Positions 1 through 8,411 of a stretch of DNA of 32,847 bases are shown here, one piece after another. The notes under the pieces are model-generated. The model searched no databases. It was not told the DNA's origin and was given only the letters and a program-made list of their open reading frames with translations. The position numbers and the translations under genes are program-made. How positions within the stretch are numbered: the stretch's first letter is position 1; each line of letters begins with the position of its first letter. Source of the stretch: Planctomyces sp. Its GTDB lineage: Bacteria; Planctomycetota; Planctomycetia; Planctomycetales; Planctomycetaceae. The stretch spans positions 1-32,847 of the forward strand of contig JAIXVG010000173.1 of NCBI GenBank assembly GCA_027483145.1, given 5' to 3'.

Positions 1-416
1 ACAGTTGGACTGTTGCACGTCAAAAGAATGCACGGCGCTATAGCGAAATGTTCTCGGCTGAAGGCTTGAGCGACAGTTTGATTGAGCCAGTGGTCGCACC
101 CGAGCGGCGGCATGTGTTTAATCAGTACTGTGTGGTGGTTCGCGACGGCCAGCGCGATCATGTGCAGGCCGAGATGAAGGCCCGCAAGCTGGGCTGTGCG
201 GTCTATTACCCAAAGCCGCTGCACTTGCAAAAGTGCTTTGCCGAGTTGGGCTACAAGCTGGGTGACTTCCCAGTGGCGGAAGCGACGGCAGGGAACATTT
301 TGGCATTGCCGATTTACCCCGAGCTACCTGCTGCTGATCAAGAGCGAGTGGTGGCTGGCCTGGCAGAGATTTGCCACGGTAGTGCGAAGTCGAAGCAGGT
401 ACGCCGGGCGGCGTAG
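1..416 (+). CDS. DegT/DnrJ/EryC1/StrS-family aminotransferase, C-terminal part (truncated by window edge)
   Basis: The reading frame is open from base 3, upstream of the first ATG at 48, so the gene enters from the left and only about 137 C-terminal residues are seen. The visible part carries hallmarks of the C-terminal domain of PLP-dependent sugar aminotransferases: NARRYSEMF, HVFNQYCVVV, then YYPKPLHLQKCF, a GDFPVAE segment and ALPIYPEL near the end. In this family these enzymes transaminate nucleotide-linked keto-sugars for surface polysaccharide or glycan synthesis. The PLP-binding lysine would lie upstream, outside the window. It converges on the ROCO gene, with a 12-base palindrome TTGGCTTGCCAA (422-433) between them. 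The exact sugar substrate cannot be told from this fragment. Confidence 0.9.
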   Translation, partial: SWTVARQKNARRYSEMFSAEGLSDSLIEPVVAPERRHVFNQYCVVVRDGQRDHVQAEMKARKLGCAVYYPKPLHLQKCFAELGYKLGDFPVAEATAGNILALPIYPELPAADQERVVAGLAEICHGSAKSKQVRRAA

Positions 417-453
417 GTGGGTTGGCTTGCCAAGTTTCCAATCCTAACTACAA

Positions 454-3400
454 CTACTTGCCCGGGTAAAGCCGCTCGTACGTGCGATTGAGTCGCTCTG
501 CAACTTGCTGGGCGGTTGGCGTGCTTAGGCGATCATTGAGCGATTCGAGAATCTCGCTCAATCGCTCACTCCAGCTTTTGAGATAGTAGACCTTATCGTA
601 TACGCGCGGCGCCAATGCCCCTTTCCCGGCCAGATCGAGGTGTTCGCTAAACATAGTGCGTGACTTCACGACGCACCGCGCATGTTCAAGATCATCGCGA
701 AGTCTGCTCTCCGGAAAAACAACCGCCATTGTTCGGTCGGCAAACGCTTTGGCATCGTGCGAGAACTTGTCTCGGAACGTGAAAAGCTCACTCAGCGTGT
801 AGAGTGAATCGAGATAGCGGTCACAGAAGACTGGAACGAGAAAGCTGCAGGCGCGAACCTGATCAATGAAGTTTGAGATTGAATCTCCTTCAGCCAGGTC
901 CCGTTCGTCAAACAAGATCTTCCAACCGGTCGGTTCCAATAAGCTTTCAAGCTCGCGCAACAGCAACCGACCCCGTTCCGAACCTGCGATTGACTCATTG
1001 GGATGCCGATACGAGAAAAAGACACTCTTGGGTGGATAAGTCGCTTCCAGTGTGACTGGTTTTGGCTCACTACAATCAACCGACTTCTTCAAACGCCGCC
1101 GCTTGGTTCCGTTCTTCCATTTGATGGTCGGTGCCTCACCAGCCGGGACCTCGGCTAACACTTCAAGCAGGGCTTTAATCAATTTCTTTGGCTGCTCGCC
1201 CCAGGCCTGGATGGACAGCGTATTGTCTCTTTTTCGAATCAGCACTTCGCAATTGGTCGTCGCTTCCCAGAAGTGACAGCCATACTTCCAGTAGGTTGGG
1301 ATATCCATCGCCAAACGGCCAATTGCGGATAGAAACCCGCGGGCAATGCCATCGTGCAGCAAGCGGTAGGCAACAGTGACCTCTTCACCCTGCTTCGCCT
1401 GGAAGTCCCAAATGTTCCCGAGGGGCTGTTCTTCCCAAGACTCTAATAAATCAGGGGAAATGTATTCAGTCGGCTGTTCATACAGGTACTCGTTCGCGAT
1501 AAAGCAGATGCCGCATTGAACCATAAAACTGAGGAATAACTCTTGGTCTTCGACCGAGTGTTTCCTTGTCGGTGTCTCCCAAAAGTAGCGTGCCAAATCC
1601 TCGCGGCTGAAACGGCCCTGTTGACGTTTAAGTTGCCGCTGAAATGATTCGTTACGAGTATTAACCACGTAGATTTCGGAAAGCACCCAGCTTTGGTCGA
1701 CGATGATCTGATCGCCAAAGATCCCCGCCCGATAAAAGATGACTCCCATCAGGTGTAAAGCGTCCCTCAAGATGTCAATCGCTTGAGGGGCGACTCCTTT
1801 TTCCAGGCACAGCATCTGGAACTCGGGTTTCGTCAAAGCACGCGGTGTACGGGCAAGCTGCATCTCGCGAATGGCTGCGCGAACGGCAGCCCAAGTCGCA
1901 GGCAAAGGTGGCTGAGGGTGAGCCGCGAGTAACCGCTTAATGGCATCTTCGATCGAGGGAAGAAGATGCCTCAGACCGCGAGGGTCCTTGGCACTGGTGT
2001 GGACAAGCCGCGAAAGCTGCGGGAACTGCTTGGCACTTGGCCGTGATTCCGGTTCGGGAAACTCGCTGGAGACATCACACTGAGCTTGAACCAGAAGAAC
2101 AGGACTGTGAACAACTCCATCCCTACCCGCTGCCTGCCTCAAATAGTCGAACCAGTAGGGGAGCAGCCGGTTATGCATGAAGAAGCCACTATCTTCGACA
2201 ATAGCCTCGTTTTCGGTCGCTTCTGCAAAGACTACGAAGTAAACAGCCGGTTCACGCAAGAATAACGCATGGGTTCCGTGGTAAATGTCTTGCCCACCGA
2301 AGTCCCATAAGCAAAGTGTGACGGGGTGCGGCAGGTTCCACTCCAGCGGGACAGAGAACGACTCGATTTGTACACCATGCGTAGTGACATCCGAAATCTC
2401 TTCGTAAGGCCTGCCGAGTAACCTTCCGACAAGCTTGGTTTTACCCGCTCGGCCGTTCCCCAACACAAAGGCCTTGATTTCTGCATCAGGTTGGGCACTG
2501 GGGCCAAGTGCTCCATAGTATTGACGAACCGTTTCGACGGCGTTCTCATTTTGGTTCTTACCACAGACAGCAGGATGGAGGTCAGAGAAACGAGAACCAT
2601 AGACCTTGAGTGTGTTGAGTTGGTCGAGCAACCGCACGACCGGCGAAAAGTTCTTTAGACCAATGCACAAAGACAGATCGAGTGTGGTCAGGTTCCCAAG
2701 ACCTCCCACCCCGTTGATGTTAGTGAGACCATAGCACTCAGACAGATTGAGCGAAGTCAGCTTGCCGAGATTCTGCAGCACGTCGATGTTGGTAAGACCA
2801 TGACACCGAGACATATTGAGCGTGGTCAGGTTCCCGAGACCTTCCAGCCCGTTGATGTTGATGAGACCATAGCACCTAAACAGATTGAGCGTGGTCAGAT
2901 TCCCAAGCTTCTTCAGCCCGTCGATATTGGTAAGACCATTGCACCCAGACAGAATGAGCGCTGTCAGCCTCCCGAGATTCTGCAGCGCGTCGATACTGGT
3001 AAGACCATCGCACCCAGACAGATTGAGCGTGGTGAGCTTCCCGAGATTCTGCAGCACGTCGATATTGGTGAGACCATTGCACCCAGACAGATCGAGCGTG
3101 GTGAGGTTCGCCAGACCTTCCAGCCCGTTGATGTTGGTAAGACCTTTGCACCAAGACACATCAAGCGTTGTGAGGTTCCGGAGACCATGCACCCCGTCGA
3201 TGTTGGCGAGACCTTTGCACCAAGACACATCGAGCGTTGTGAGGTTCCGGAGAACCTGCAGCACGTCGATATTGGTGAGACCATTGCACTCGGACAGATT
3301 GAGCGTGGTCAGCTCACGGAGACCCTGCAGCCGGTCGATGTTGGTCAGACCTTCGCACCGATACAGATCGAGCGTGGTCAGCTTCCGGAGACCCTGCAGC

Positions 3401-4233
3401 CCATCGATGTTGGTCAGACCTTCGCACCAAGACAGATCGAGCGTGGTGAGGTTCCCGAGATTCTTCAGCCCGTCGATGTTGGTAAGACCATTGCACTGAG
3501 ACAGATCGAGCCTAGCGAGGTTCCGAAGACCCTGCAGCCCATTGATGTTGGTAACACTATTGCTCCAAGACAGATCGAGCGATTTCAGTTTCCCAAGATT
3601 TTGCAGCCCGTCGAGGTTGGTAAGACCGTTGCATCCAGACAGATTAAGCGCGGTTAGCTTTCGGAGTCCCTGCAGCGCATCGAGCTTGGTAAGGAGATAG
3701 CACCCAGACAAATTGAGCGAGGTTAGTTTTCGGAGACCCTGCAGCGCATCGAGGTTGGTAAGGCCGTGGCACCCAGACAGATTGAGCGCGGTCAGCTTCC
3801 CGAGATTCTGTAGCATGTGGATGTTGGTGAGACCTTTGCGCCAAGACAGATCAAGCGTGGTGAGGTTCCCGAGACCTTTTAGCAAGTCGACGTTCGCGAG
3901 ATCCTCGCACCCGGACAGATCGAGCGTGGTGAGGTTCCCGAGATCTTCCAGCACGTCGATGTTCGTGAGACCCTCGCACCCAGACAGATCGAGCGTGGTG
4001 AGGTTCCCCAGACCCTGCAGCCCGTCGATATTGGCTAGACTATTGCACCGAGACAGATTGAGCGTGGCAAGGTTTTCCAGGCAATGCGTCGACGTTCCAA
4101 GTTCGTCAGGTAACTTGGCCAACGGCAGACCGCTCAAGTCGAGCGCGGTAGCCCTGTTTGCTTCCGCCTCACGAATTCGCCGGACGGCCTCGGTATGTGC
4201 TGCTGTAGAAATCTCCTCCGATGATTCCGGCAT
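454..4233 (-). CDS. LRR-Roc-COR-TIR (ROCO family) protein
   Basis: A large multidomain protein. Numbering here is from the GTG at 4308 (1284 aa); the preferred start is the ATG at 4233 (residue 26), because the family-like N-terminus (AVRRIREAEANRATALDLSG) follows it. Residues 77-580 hold about 22 leucine-rich repeats of exactly 23 residues (LxNLTTLDLSGCxGLTNIDx). A Roc GTPase follows: P-loop GNGRAGKTK at 617-625 and switch-like WDFGGQD at 668-674. The usual G4 motif is weak (VQAQCD, 740-745); SAK at 772-774 fits G5. A COR-like region spans roughly 800-1075. A TIR domain begins at SVFFSYRHPNE (1095) with LYTLSEL at 1169-1175; Glu1174 sits where TIR NAD-hydrolases have their catalytic Glu. Known: Roc-COR is a GTP-regulated dimerisation switch. 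Inferred: LRR sensing controls a TIR effector, possibly in immunity. Lone gene, no partner next to it. Confidence 0.93.
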   Translation of the reverse strand: MPESSEEISTAAHTEAVRRIREAEANRATALDLSGLPLAKLPDELGTSTHCLENLATLNLSRCNSLANIDGLQGLGNLTTLDLSGCEGLTNIDVLEDLGNLTTLDLSGCEDLANVDLLKGLGNLTTLDLSWRKGLTNIHMLQNLGKLTALNLSGCHGLTNLDALQGLRKLTSLNLSGCYLLTKLDALQGLRKLTALNLSGCNGLTNLDGLQNLGKLKSLDLSWSNSVTNINGLQGLRNLARLDLSQCNGLTNIDGLKNLGNLTTLDLSWCEGLTNIDGLQGLRKLTTLDLYRCEGLTNIDRLQGLRELTTLNLSECNGLTNIDVLQVLRNLTTLDVSWCKGLANIDGVHGLRNLTTLDVSWCKGLTNINGLEGLANLTTLDLSGCNGLTNIDVLQNLGKLTTLNLSGCDGLTSIDALQNLGRLTALILSGCNGLTNIDGLKKLGNLTTLNLFRCYGLININGLEGLGNLTTLNMSRCHGLTNIDVLQNLGKLTSLNLSECYGLTNINGVGGLGNLTTLDLSLCIGLKNFSPVVRLLDQLNTLKVYGSRFSDLHPAVCGKNQNENAVETVRQYYGALGPSAQPDAEIKAFVLGNGRAGKTKLVGRLLGRPYEEISDVTTHGVQIESFSVPLEWNLPHPVTLCLWDFGGQDIYHGTHALFLREPAVYFVVFAEATENEAIVEDSGFFMHNRLLPYWFDYLRQAAGRDGVVHSPVLLVQAQCDVSSEFPEPESRPSAKQFPQLSRLVHTSAKDPRGLRHLLPSIEDAIKRLLAAHPQPPLPATWAAVRAAIREMQLARTPRALTKPEFQMLCLEKGVAPQAIDILRDALHLMGVIFYRAGIFGDQIIVDQSWVLSEIYVVNTRNESFQRQLKRQQGRFSREDLARYFWETPTRKHSVEDQELFLSFMVQCGICFIANEYLYEQPTEYISPDLLESWEEQPLGNIWDFQAKQGEEVTVAYRLLHDGIARGFLSAIGRLAMDIPTYWKYGCHFWEATTNCEVLIRKRDNTLSIQAWGEQPKKLIKALLEVLAEVPAGEAPTIKWKNGTKRRRLKKSVDCSEPKPVTLEATYPPKSVFFSYRHPNESIAGSERGRLLLRELESLLEPTGWKILFDERDLAEGDSISNFIDQVRACSFLVPVFCDRYLDSLYTLSELFTFRDKFSHDAKAFADRTMAVVFPESRLRDDLEHARCVVKSRTMFSEHLDLAGKGALAPRVYDKVYYLKSWSERLSEILESLNDRLSTPTAQQVAERLNRTYERLYPGK
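2566..4080 (-). repeat. Tandem 69-bp coding repeats (LRR array)
   Basis: The LRR segment of the ROCO gene is about 22 tandem copies of a 69-bp unit that are strongly alike at the DNA level. The plus strand repeats variants of 'GTGGTGAGGTTCCCGAGA' and 'CAGACAGATCGAGCGTGG' in every unit. This generates long antisense open frames (for example 2800-3657 +) that are artefacts of the repeat. Confidence 0.93.
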
Positions 4234-4416
4234 GCTGGTTGGTCCAGGATTAGTGTCTGTCGGCAGGGTGGCTTGGATTTGGTTGGCCCATAGATGTTGC
4301 CAGAACACGTGCTTATTTTCGAGGCAATGGTTTGGGCCTCGGCCGGGTGGATATCGCTAGCCGTGGATTATTCATGGCTCGGATGGCCAGCCTGTCTCCA
4401 CGCGACCTCGGATTAG

Positions 4417-4512
4417 TAGCGGAAGGGCGCGAGCACACCGGTTCATCGTCATCGGTTGTTTTGCGTAGGCCATTAGTAGCCGTTTTACCGGACGGCTCGC
4501 GCCGTTCCGCTA
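4417..4512. repeat. Imperfect 26-bp inverted repeat enclosing 44 bp
   Basis: The arm at 4417-4442 (TAGCGGAAGGGCGCGAGC...) matches the reverse complement of 4487-4512 at 22 of 26 positions. A short direct repeat ATTAGTAGC occurs at both 4414 and 4473. Such GCGCGAGC-type palindromes are, in my recollection, common intergenic repeats in planctomycete genomes. It could form a cruciform or a transcript hairpin upstream of the ROCO gene. Confidence 0.75.
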
Positions 4513-4684
4513 TCATGCGCGACGACGTTTCCCTTTCTTCCGATGTTTTGCGCTGAATCTCGATGACCGTCTGCTTGGGGGTAAATTGGCCAGAGTCTCA
4601 TTACGCGATCGGGGTTGCGGCCGGGTGACACTGGCGGCCTTCTGTTGCGAGTGTCTTCGCCTTCCATTTTCTCCCGTCTTTTCT

Positions 4685-4709
4685 GGGTGCCACTGGCTCC
4701 GCCAGTGTC
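4685..4709. repeat. CACTGGC/GCCAGTG interspersed palindrome
   Basis: GGTGCCACTGGCtccGCCAGTGTC: a 7-bp stem with a short loop, flanked by GGGTGC. The same motif recurs at 5259-5281, 14914-14937 and 17144-17175, with a looser relative at 5191-5222. Confidence 0.75.
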
Positions 4710-4898
4710 TTCCCTTCTTCTATTCCCCCTCCTCTTCCTCCTCTTCACATTCCATCTAAAGGCTGCCTGGGGTCGAGCTGAGCGAAGCTCTTGGCCTGCA
4801 TTAATCACGCAGGATTTGAAAATTGGAGCAACTGGTTGTGGTCATTTGAGTTGCGTCCAATGATCAAAAAACCGACTGTTTTGAGAAAAGGACCCAAG

Positions 4899-4929
4899 AA
4901 ACCGCACGCTAGCGCGTGGCGGCTGATAA
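4899..4929. repeat. GCTAGCG interspersed repeat, copy 1
   Basis: ACCGCACGCTAGCGCGTGGCGGCTGATAA: a palindromic centre (CACGCTAGCGCGTG, one base off perfect) inside a motif that recurs at 6778-6804. A partial copy of its tail (GGCGGCTGATAA) is at 5049-5060. Confidence 0.6.
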
Positions 4930-5190
4930 GAGCTTCGCATCATGAATTATGCGGGTTAGCTGTTCGCCCCAACGCTCATAACCACCCCAGCGTCTTCAAC
5001 CTCTTCTCCATAATCGATCATCATTCATCCATCATCTCGGCTCCCCTGGCGGCTGATAAACAATTCTCGCGCAACCCCTCCAGATAGGGTAGAGGGGACT
5101 GTTTTGTGACAGTTTCCTTAAACGCAGATTGGCCAGCCCCGGTTTGTTTGTCGGGGGGCGGGCGTGAGAAGACTCGATCGGCCAGTTGGA

Positions 5191-5222
5191 GCCACTGCTG
5201 GGCAAGCCGGCAGTGCCACCCG
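5191..5222. repeat. CACTGC/GCAGTG interspersed hairpin
   Basis: GCCACTGCTGGGCAAGCCGGCAGTGCCACCC: arms CACTGCtGG and CCgGCAGTG around a short loop. It is related to the CACTGGC family through its shared GCCACCC tail. Confidence 0.65.
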
Positions 5223-5258
5223 ACACCGACCGTCGGTTGATCAGAAAAGAGAAATGCG

Positions 5259-5281
5259 CACTGGCAGAGCCAGTGGCACCC
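5259..5281. repeat. CACTGGC/GCCAGTG interspersed palindrome
   Basis: CACTGGCAGAGCCAGTGGCACCC at the downstream side of the fhcB-like gene. It is in the opposite orientation to the copy at 4685, judged by its GGCACCC tail. Confidence 0.7.
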
Positions 5282-5310
5282 GAGAGAAAGAGGCAACAAA
5301 GAAGAGGTCA

Positions 5311-6639
5311 CTAACCACGAAGCTGGTTAAGGATAGCGTCCAAGACTTCGGCGTCGCTGGGGTAGTGGGAGGGGAGGACGGCCTTCAGGGGGATGGGGAC
5401 TTCGTCCATGCGGTAGGCGGTGCCGGAGCGGTGGATGCCGTAAATGTCGGTGGTGAACGAGACGGCTGGCGAAAGGCCCGAACGTTCGAGGCCGGTTTGG
5501 GGAAGAGGGTAGTCGATAGAGATAATGGGGATACGGCTTAGCCCGGCGATGGCATCGGGCGAGAGGGAGGCGACTCCTTCGCTTCCTAAAAGAACAGCAG
5601 CATCGGCTTCGCCATTAGCCCACATTTCTCCTGCAGAGAATTCGCCGGGGTTATAGCGTGGATAGCCCGCGGCCAGGTTGACGCTGAAGGGATAGCCCGT
5701 TTGCCAACAGAGGACGCTATCGGCACCGGCCACATCGCCCGGAATGCGCATGCGACGGGCGTAGAAGCGGGTGTGGTCATTGAGCTCGGTGACCAGCCGC
5801 AGCAGGATTTCGACCAGCCGATGAGGTTGGTGTTGGCGAGTGAGGCCATAGCCAAAGAAGATGACGCCTGAGTGAGCGGCCTTCATGGTGTTGGCTAATT
5901 GCTTGAGGGTATCGAGCGGGAGGCCGTATTCGCCGGGAGGTGGTTCGATATCGCGCAGGAGCATCCGCAGGGCAGAGATGGCCTGAAAGTCGTAGCCGGG
6001 CTTGATGATGAGGGGCCAATCGGCCTTTGCGGTGGTTTCGTTGGGTTCAACATCGATAACGACCAGTTTGCGACCTGCGCGGCCGGTGGGAGTGAAGTAG
6101 CCACGCGGCTCGACGGAGTAGCGTTCAAAATGTCGCGGATGGGTTTTGACCGGGTTCGAGCCCCAGAAGATGACGAGGTCTGATCGATTTTTGACCTCGC
6201 CCAACGTACAGGTTGATTCGCCGACTTGCTGGAGGGCGAGAATGGAAGGGCCGTGGCAGGCCGAGGCGGTGGTGTCGATGGTGGCGCCGAGAAAGTCGGC
6301 GAGGGCGGCTGCGGCCCGTTGACCTTCGGTGCAACTGCGTGAGAGGCCGAAGATAACGGGAGACTTGGCGGCGCGGAGGATGTCGGCCGACCTGGAGATG
6401 GCGTCGGTCCAAGCAGCGGGCTGGCCGGCGATGGTGGCAGAAGGACGAGTGACATCGCCAATCGAAAGAAAGAAGTCGTGCACCAGTTCGCAGGCCCGCT
6501 CGGCCTTGGTGATGCGACCGTTATCGATGGTGAAACGAAGATCATCGCAAAGGCAGCCGCAACCGGTGCAGGCGACGTCTTCGATGATGGTCAGCGAGGT
6601 AGAGATGGCGAAGGGCTTTCCGGTTGAGGGGGGAATCAA
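5311..6639 (-). CDS. fhcB: Formylmethanofuran dehydrogenase subunit B-like protein (Fhc/Fmd subunit B)
   Basis: A 442-residue protein resembling FmdB/FwdB/FhcB. The N-terminus has the cysteine cluster CTGCGCLCDD (Cys24, 27, 29, 31). Further on are SACHGPS (Cys128) and GEVKNRSDLVIFWGSNPVKTHPRH (147-170), typical of this molybdopterin-oxidoreductase-like subunit. In methylotrophs and planctomycetes the Fhc complex passes formyl groups from methanopterin-type C1 carriers to formate; in methanogens subunit B is the catalytic subunit. The other subunits (fhcA, C, D) are not adjacent, so the gene is dispersed here. The start is TTG at 6639, directly preceded by an in-frame stop (TGA); no in-frame ATG or GTG lies before the cysteine cluster. 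Divergent from the regulator at 6871. Family assignment is firm; whether it binds a metal cofactor is unknown. Confidence 0.88.
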   Translation of the reverse strand: MIPPSTGKPFAISTSLTIIEDVACTGCGCLCDDLRFTIDNGRITKAERACELVHDFFLSIGDVTRPSATIAGQPAAWTDAISRSADILRAAKSPVIFGLSRSCTEGQRAAAALADFLGATIDTTASACHGPSILALQQVGESTCTLGEVKNRSDLVIFWGSNPVKTHPRHFERYSVEPRGYFTPTGRAGRKLVVIDVEPNETTAKADWPLIIKPGYDFQAISALRMLLRDIEPPPGEYGLPLDTLKQLANTMKAAHSGVIFFGYGLTRQHQPHRLVEILLRLVTELNDHTRFYARRMRIPGDVAGADSVLCWQTGYPFSVNLAAGYPRYNPGEFSAGEMWANGEADAAVLLGSEGVASLSPDAIAGLSRIPIISIDYPLPQTGLERSGLSPAVSFTTDIYGIHRSGTAYRMDEVPIPLKAVLPSHYPSDAEVLDAILNQLRG

Positions 6640-6777
6640 TCAGTGGTTGGGGGCGGATTGGCTGACGCTTTGGTATCGTACCATAGCAAAGGAGATGAGG
6701 AGGGTGCCAGTCGAGGGTCTGGGTTGGGTTTGCGGGTGGGTTTGTTTGAGGAGTTCAAGAGCGAAGAGAGAAGAGAA

Positions 6778-6804
6778 CCGGACGCTAGCGCGTTCCGGCT
6801 GATG
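6778..6804. repeat. GCTAGCG interspersed repeat, copy 2
   Basis: CCGGACGCTAGCGCGTTCCGGCTGATG, matching the copy at 4899-4929. It lies in the divergent spacer between the fhcB-like gene and the regulator, which argues against a regulator start at 6643 because the repeat would then be translated. Confidence 0.6.
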
Positions 6805-6870
6805 GAGAGAGATGGTTGGTGGAGAGGGAGGGTTGGCGAGTTTCGGTGGTGGATTCTATGGAGCGATTTT

Positions 6871-8280
6871 TTGACCAAGGGACGAGCGAGCGTTGGGAAG
6901 ATTGAGCCGTGGCTGTCGCGGAGCTTGCTACCGGTCTGTTTATTTGATTCGCACCGGAAGCTGCGGTTTTTTAATGCGGGTTGCGAAGAGCTAACGGGAT
7001 ATGCGGCGAGCGATGTGATTGGGCAGGCTGCTCACTATACCAGTGTTGATGAGACGAGTTCGCTGGCAGGGCTGCTGGCTGCGATTGCGCCGCCGCCAGA
7101 GGTATGGGAAGGTAACGGGCTGGAGGTGCCGGTGTATGTTCCCACCAAAAGTGGCGGGACGACCGGGCGACTGATGGTGTTTGTGCCGCTACTGAATGAG
7201 AAGAACGGAGTTGATGGAGTGCTGGCGACGATTCAGCAGCTTCCTTCGATTCCGGCGGCGGCGAAGCCATCTGCGGCACAACAGGTGCATGCAGAGCTGG
7301 CGGCGATTCGTCAAGAGTTGCGTCGGCGATATCAAGAGGCTTCGCTGATTGGTAAGTCGGCTTCGATTCAAGTCATTCATCGCCAGGTGAAACTGACTCG
7401 TCAGGGGGTGGGCGCGCTGGGGATTGTGGGTGAAGCGGGGACAGGCAAAGAACACTTGGCGAGGGTGATTCATCACTTGGGGCCGAAGGGGAAGCAGACG
7501 TTTGTGCCGCTTGATATTACCTGCAGTACGCCGATTGATGTGAAGCTGGCGCTGAAACGTTTGCGGCAGCCTCAGTCGGAGCCAACCCTGGCTGCATTGG
7601 CAGCGGGGACGATTTATCTTGCACATGTTGAACAGCTGCCGCGCGAATTGCAGATGGAAGTGTCGGGCTTTTTGGACAGCGGAACCCCCTCCAGCCCGGC
7701 ATTGATCTGCAGTATGGATCAACCACCGGCCGCACTTGTCGAGGCAAATCTGTTGACTGAGGAGCTGGCGTGGTGGCTGAAACCGCTGGTGATGGAGCTG
7801 GAGCCGCTTAGAGATCGCCGAGAGGATATCTCGCTGTTGGCGCAGTTCTTCATCGAAGAGTTGAATCGGACGGCCACAACGCAGCGATCGGGGATTAGCA
7901 GCGAGGTGCTAACGCAGTTTGTGCGGTACCAGTGGCCGGGGAATATCGAGGAGTTGCGAGTCGTTGTGACGGAGGCTCATGCAGCTGCCAGAGGGGCGAT
8001 GATTGGAGTGAGCGATTTGCCATTTCGATTTCGGGCGGGGCAAGACGCGATGGCAGTTGGGCATGCCGGAAACGCTGGTTCAGGAGTAGGGGGAACGATT
8101 GAGCCACTTGACCAGGCCCTGGAGAGACTGGAACGAGACTTGATTCAACTGGCGATTGGACAAGCGAAGGGAAACTTGACCAGGGCGGCTGAGCTATTGG
8201 GGGTGAACCGGCCACGGTTGTATCGCCGGATCGAGCAGTTGGGGAAAGACGGAAGGCTAGAGATTCAGGATCATGGATGA
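6871..8280 (+). CDS. NtrC-like regulator with PAS, degenerate AAA+ and Fis-type HTH domains
   Basis: A PAS-like sensor (LPVCLFDSHRKLRFFNAGCEELTGY), an AAA+ module and a C-terminal Fis-type HTH (KGNLTRAAELLGVNRPRLYRRI) form the layout of a sigma-54 enhancer-binding protein. The Walker A is intact (GEAGTGKE, 7429-7452), and RREDISLLAQFFIEELN and WPGNIEELR are typical of the family. However, the GAFTGA loop that contacts sigma-54 is missing, and Walker B reads GTIYLAHVEQLP instead of GTLFLDEI, losing both acidic residues. It is probably a DNA-binding regulator that does not remodel sigma-54. Start: TTG at 6871, with GGAG seven bases upstream; an ATG at 6802 and one at 6643 are also in frame, but the sequence before 6871 is repeat-derived. 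Divergent from the fhcB-like gene, so it may control it. Confidence 0.85.
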   Translation: MTKGRASVGKIEPWLSRSLLPVCLFDSHRKLRFFNAGCEELTGYAASDVIGQAAHYTSVDETSSLAGLLAAIAPPPEVWEGNGLEVPVYVPTKSGGTTGRLMVFVPLLNEKNGVDGVLATIQQLPSIPAAAKPSAAQQVHAELAAIRQELRRRYQEASLIGKSASIQVIHRQVKLTRQGVGALGIVGEAGTGKEHLARVIHHLGPKGKQTFVPLDITCSTPIDVKLALKRLRQPQSEPTLAALAAGTIYLAHVEQLPRELQMEVSGFLDSGTPSSPALICSMDQPPAALVEANLLTEELAWWLKPLVMELEPLRDRREDISLLAQFFIEELNRTATTQRSGISSEVLTQFVRYQWPGNIEELRVVVTEAHAAARGAMIGVSDLPFRFRAGQDAMAVGHAGNAGSGVGGTIEPLDQALERLERDLIQLAIGQAKGNLTRAAELLGVNRPRLYRRIEQLGKDGRLEIQDHG

Positions 8281-8411
8281 CGGAGAAATGGCGGGAAGGG
8301 GGCCGGAGTATTGTGGAGGCTGGATTATGGTGGGGGGGGCTCGACGGGTGATGGGAACTTATTCAGAATACGGGACTCTGATTGACTCTTACCTTTTTAG
8401 ACCGCTTTCCT

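Larger units (their letters stand above)
4234..5310. other. Gene-free spacer rich in interspersed repeats
   Basis: About 1.1 kb between the start of the ROCO gene and the end of the fhcB-like gene. I see no convincing coding frame. It holds a long inverted-repeat element (4417-4512), copies of the CACTGGC/GCCAGTG repeat (4626, 4685-4709, 5191-5222, 5259-5281), a GCTAGCG repeat (4899-4929), a small hairpin GAGCTgagcgAAGCTC near 4774, and a pyrimidine-rich stretch at 4650-4755. Confidence 0.8.

Noticed and set aside
2800-3657. Plus-strand 285-residue frame inside the ROCO gene
   Set aside because: It is the antisense of the 69-bp LRR repeats; its regularity comes from the repeat, and the minus strand has clear domains.
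6643-6870. Extended N-terminus of the regulator
   Set aside because: The extension translates an interspersed GCTAGCG repeat, is Gly/Arg/Trp-rich without domain character, and would crowd the divergent fhcB start; TTG 6871 has a better ribosome site.
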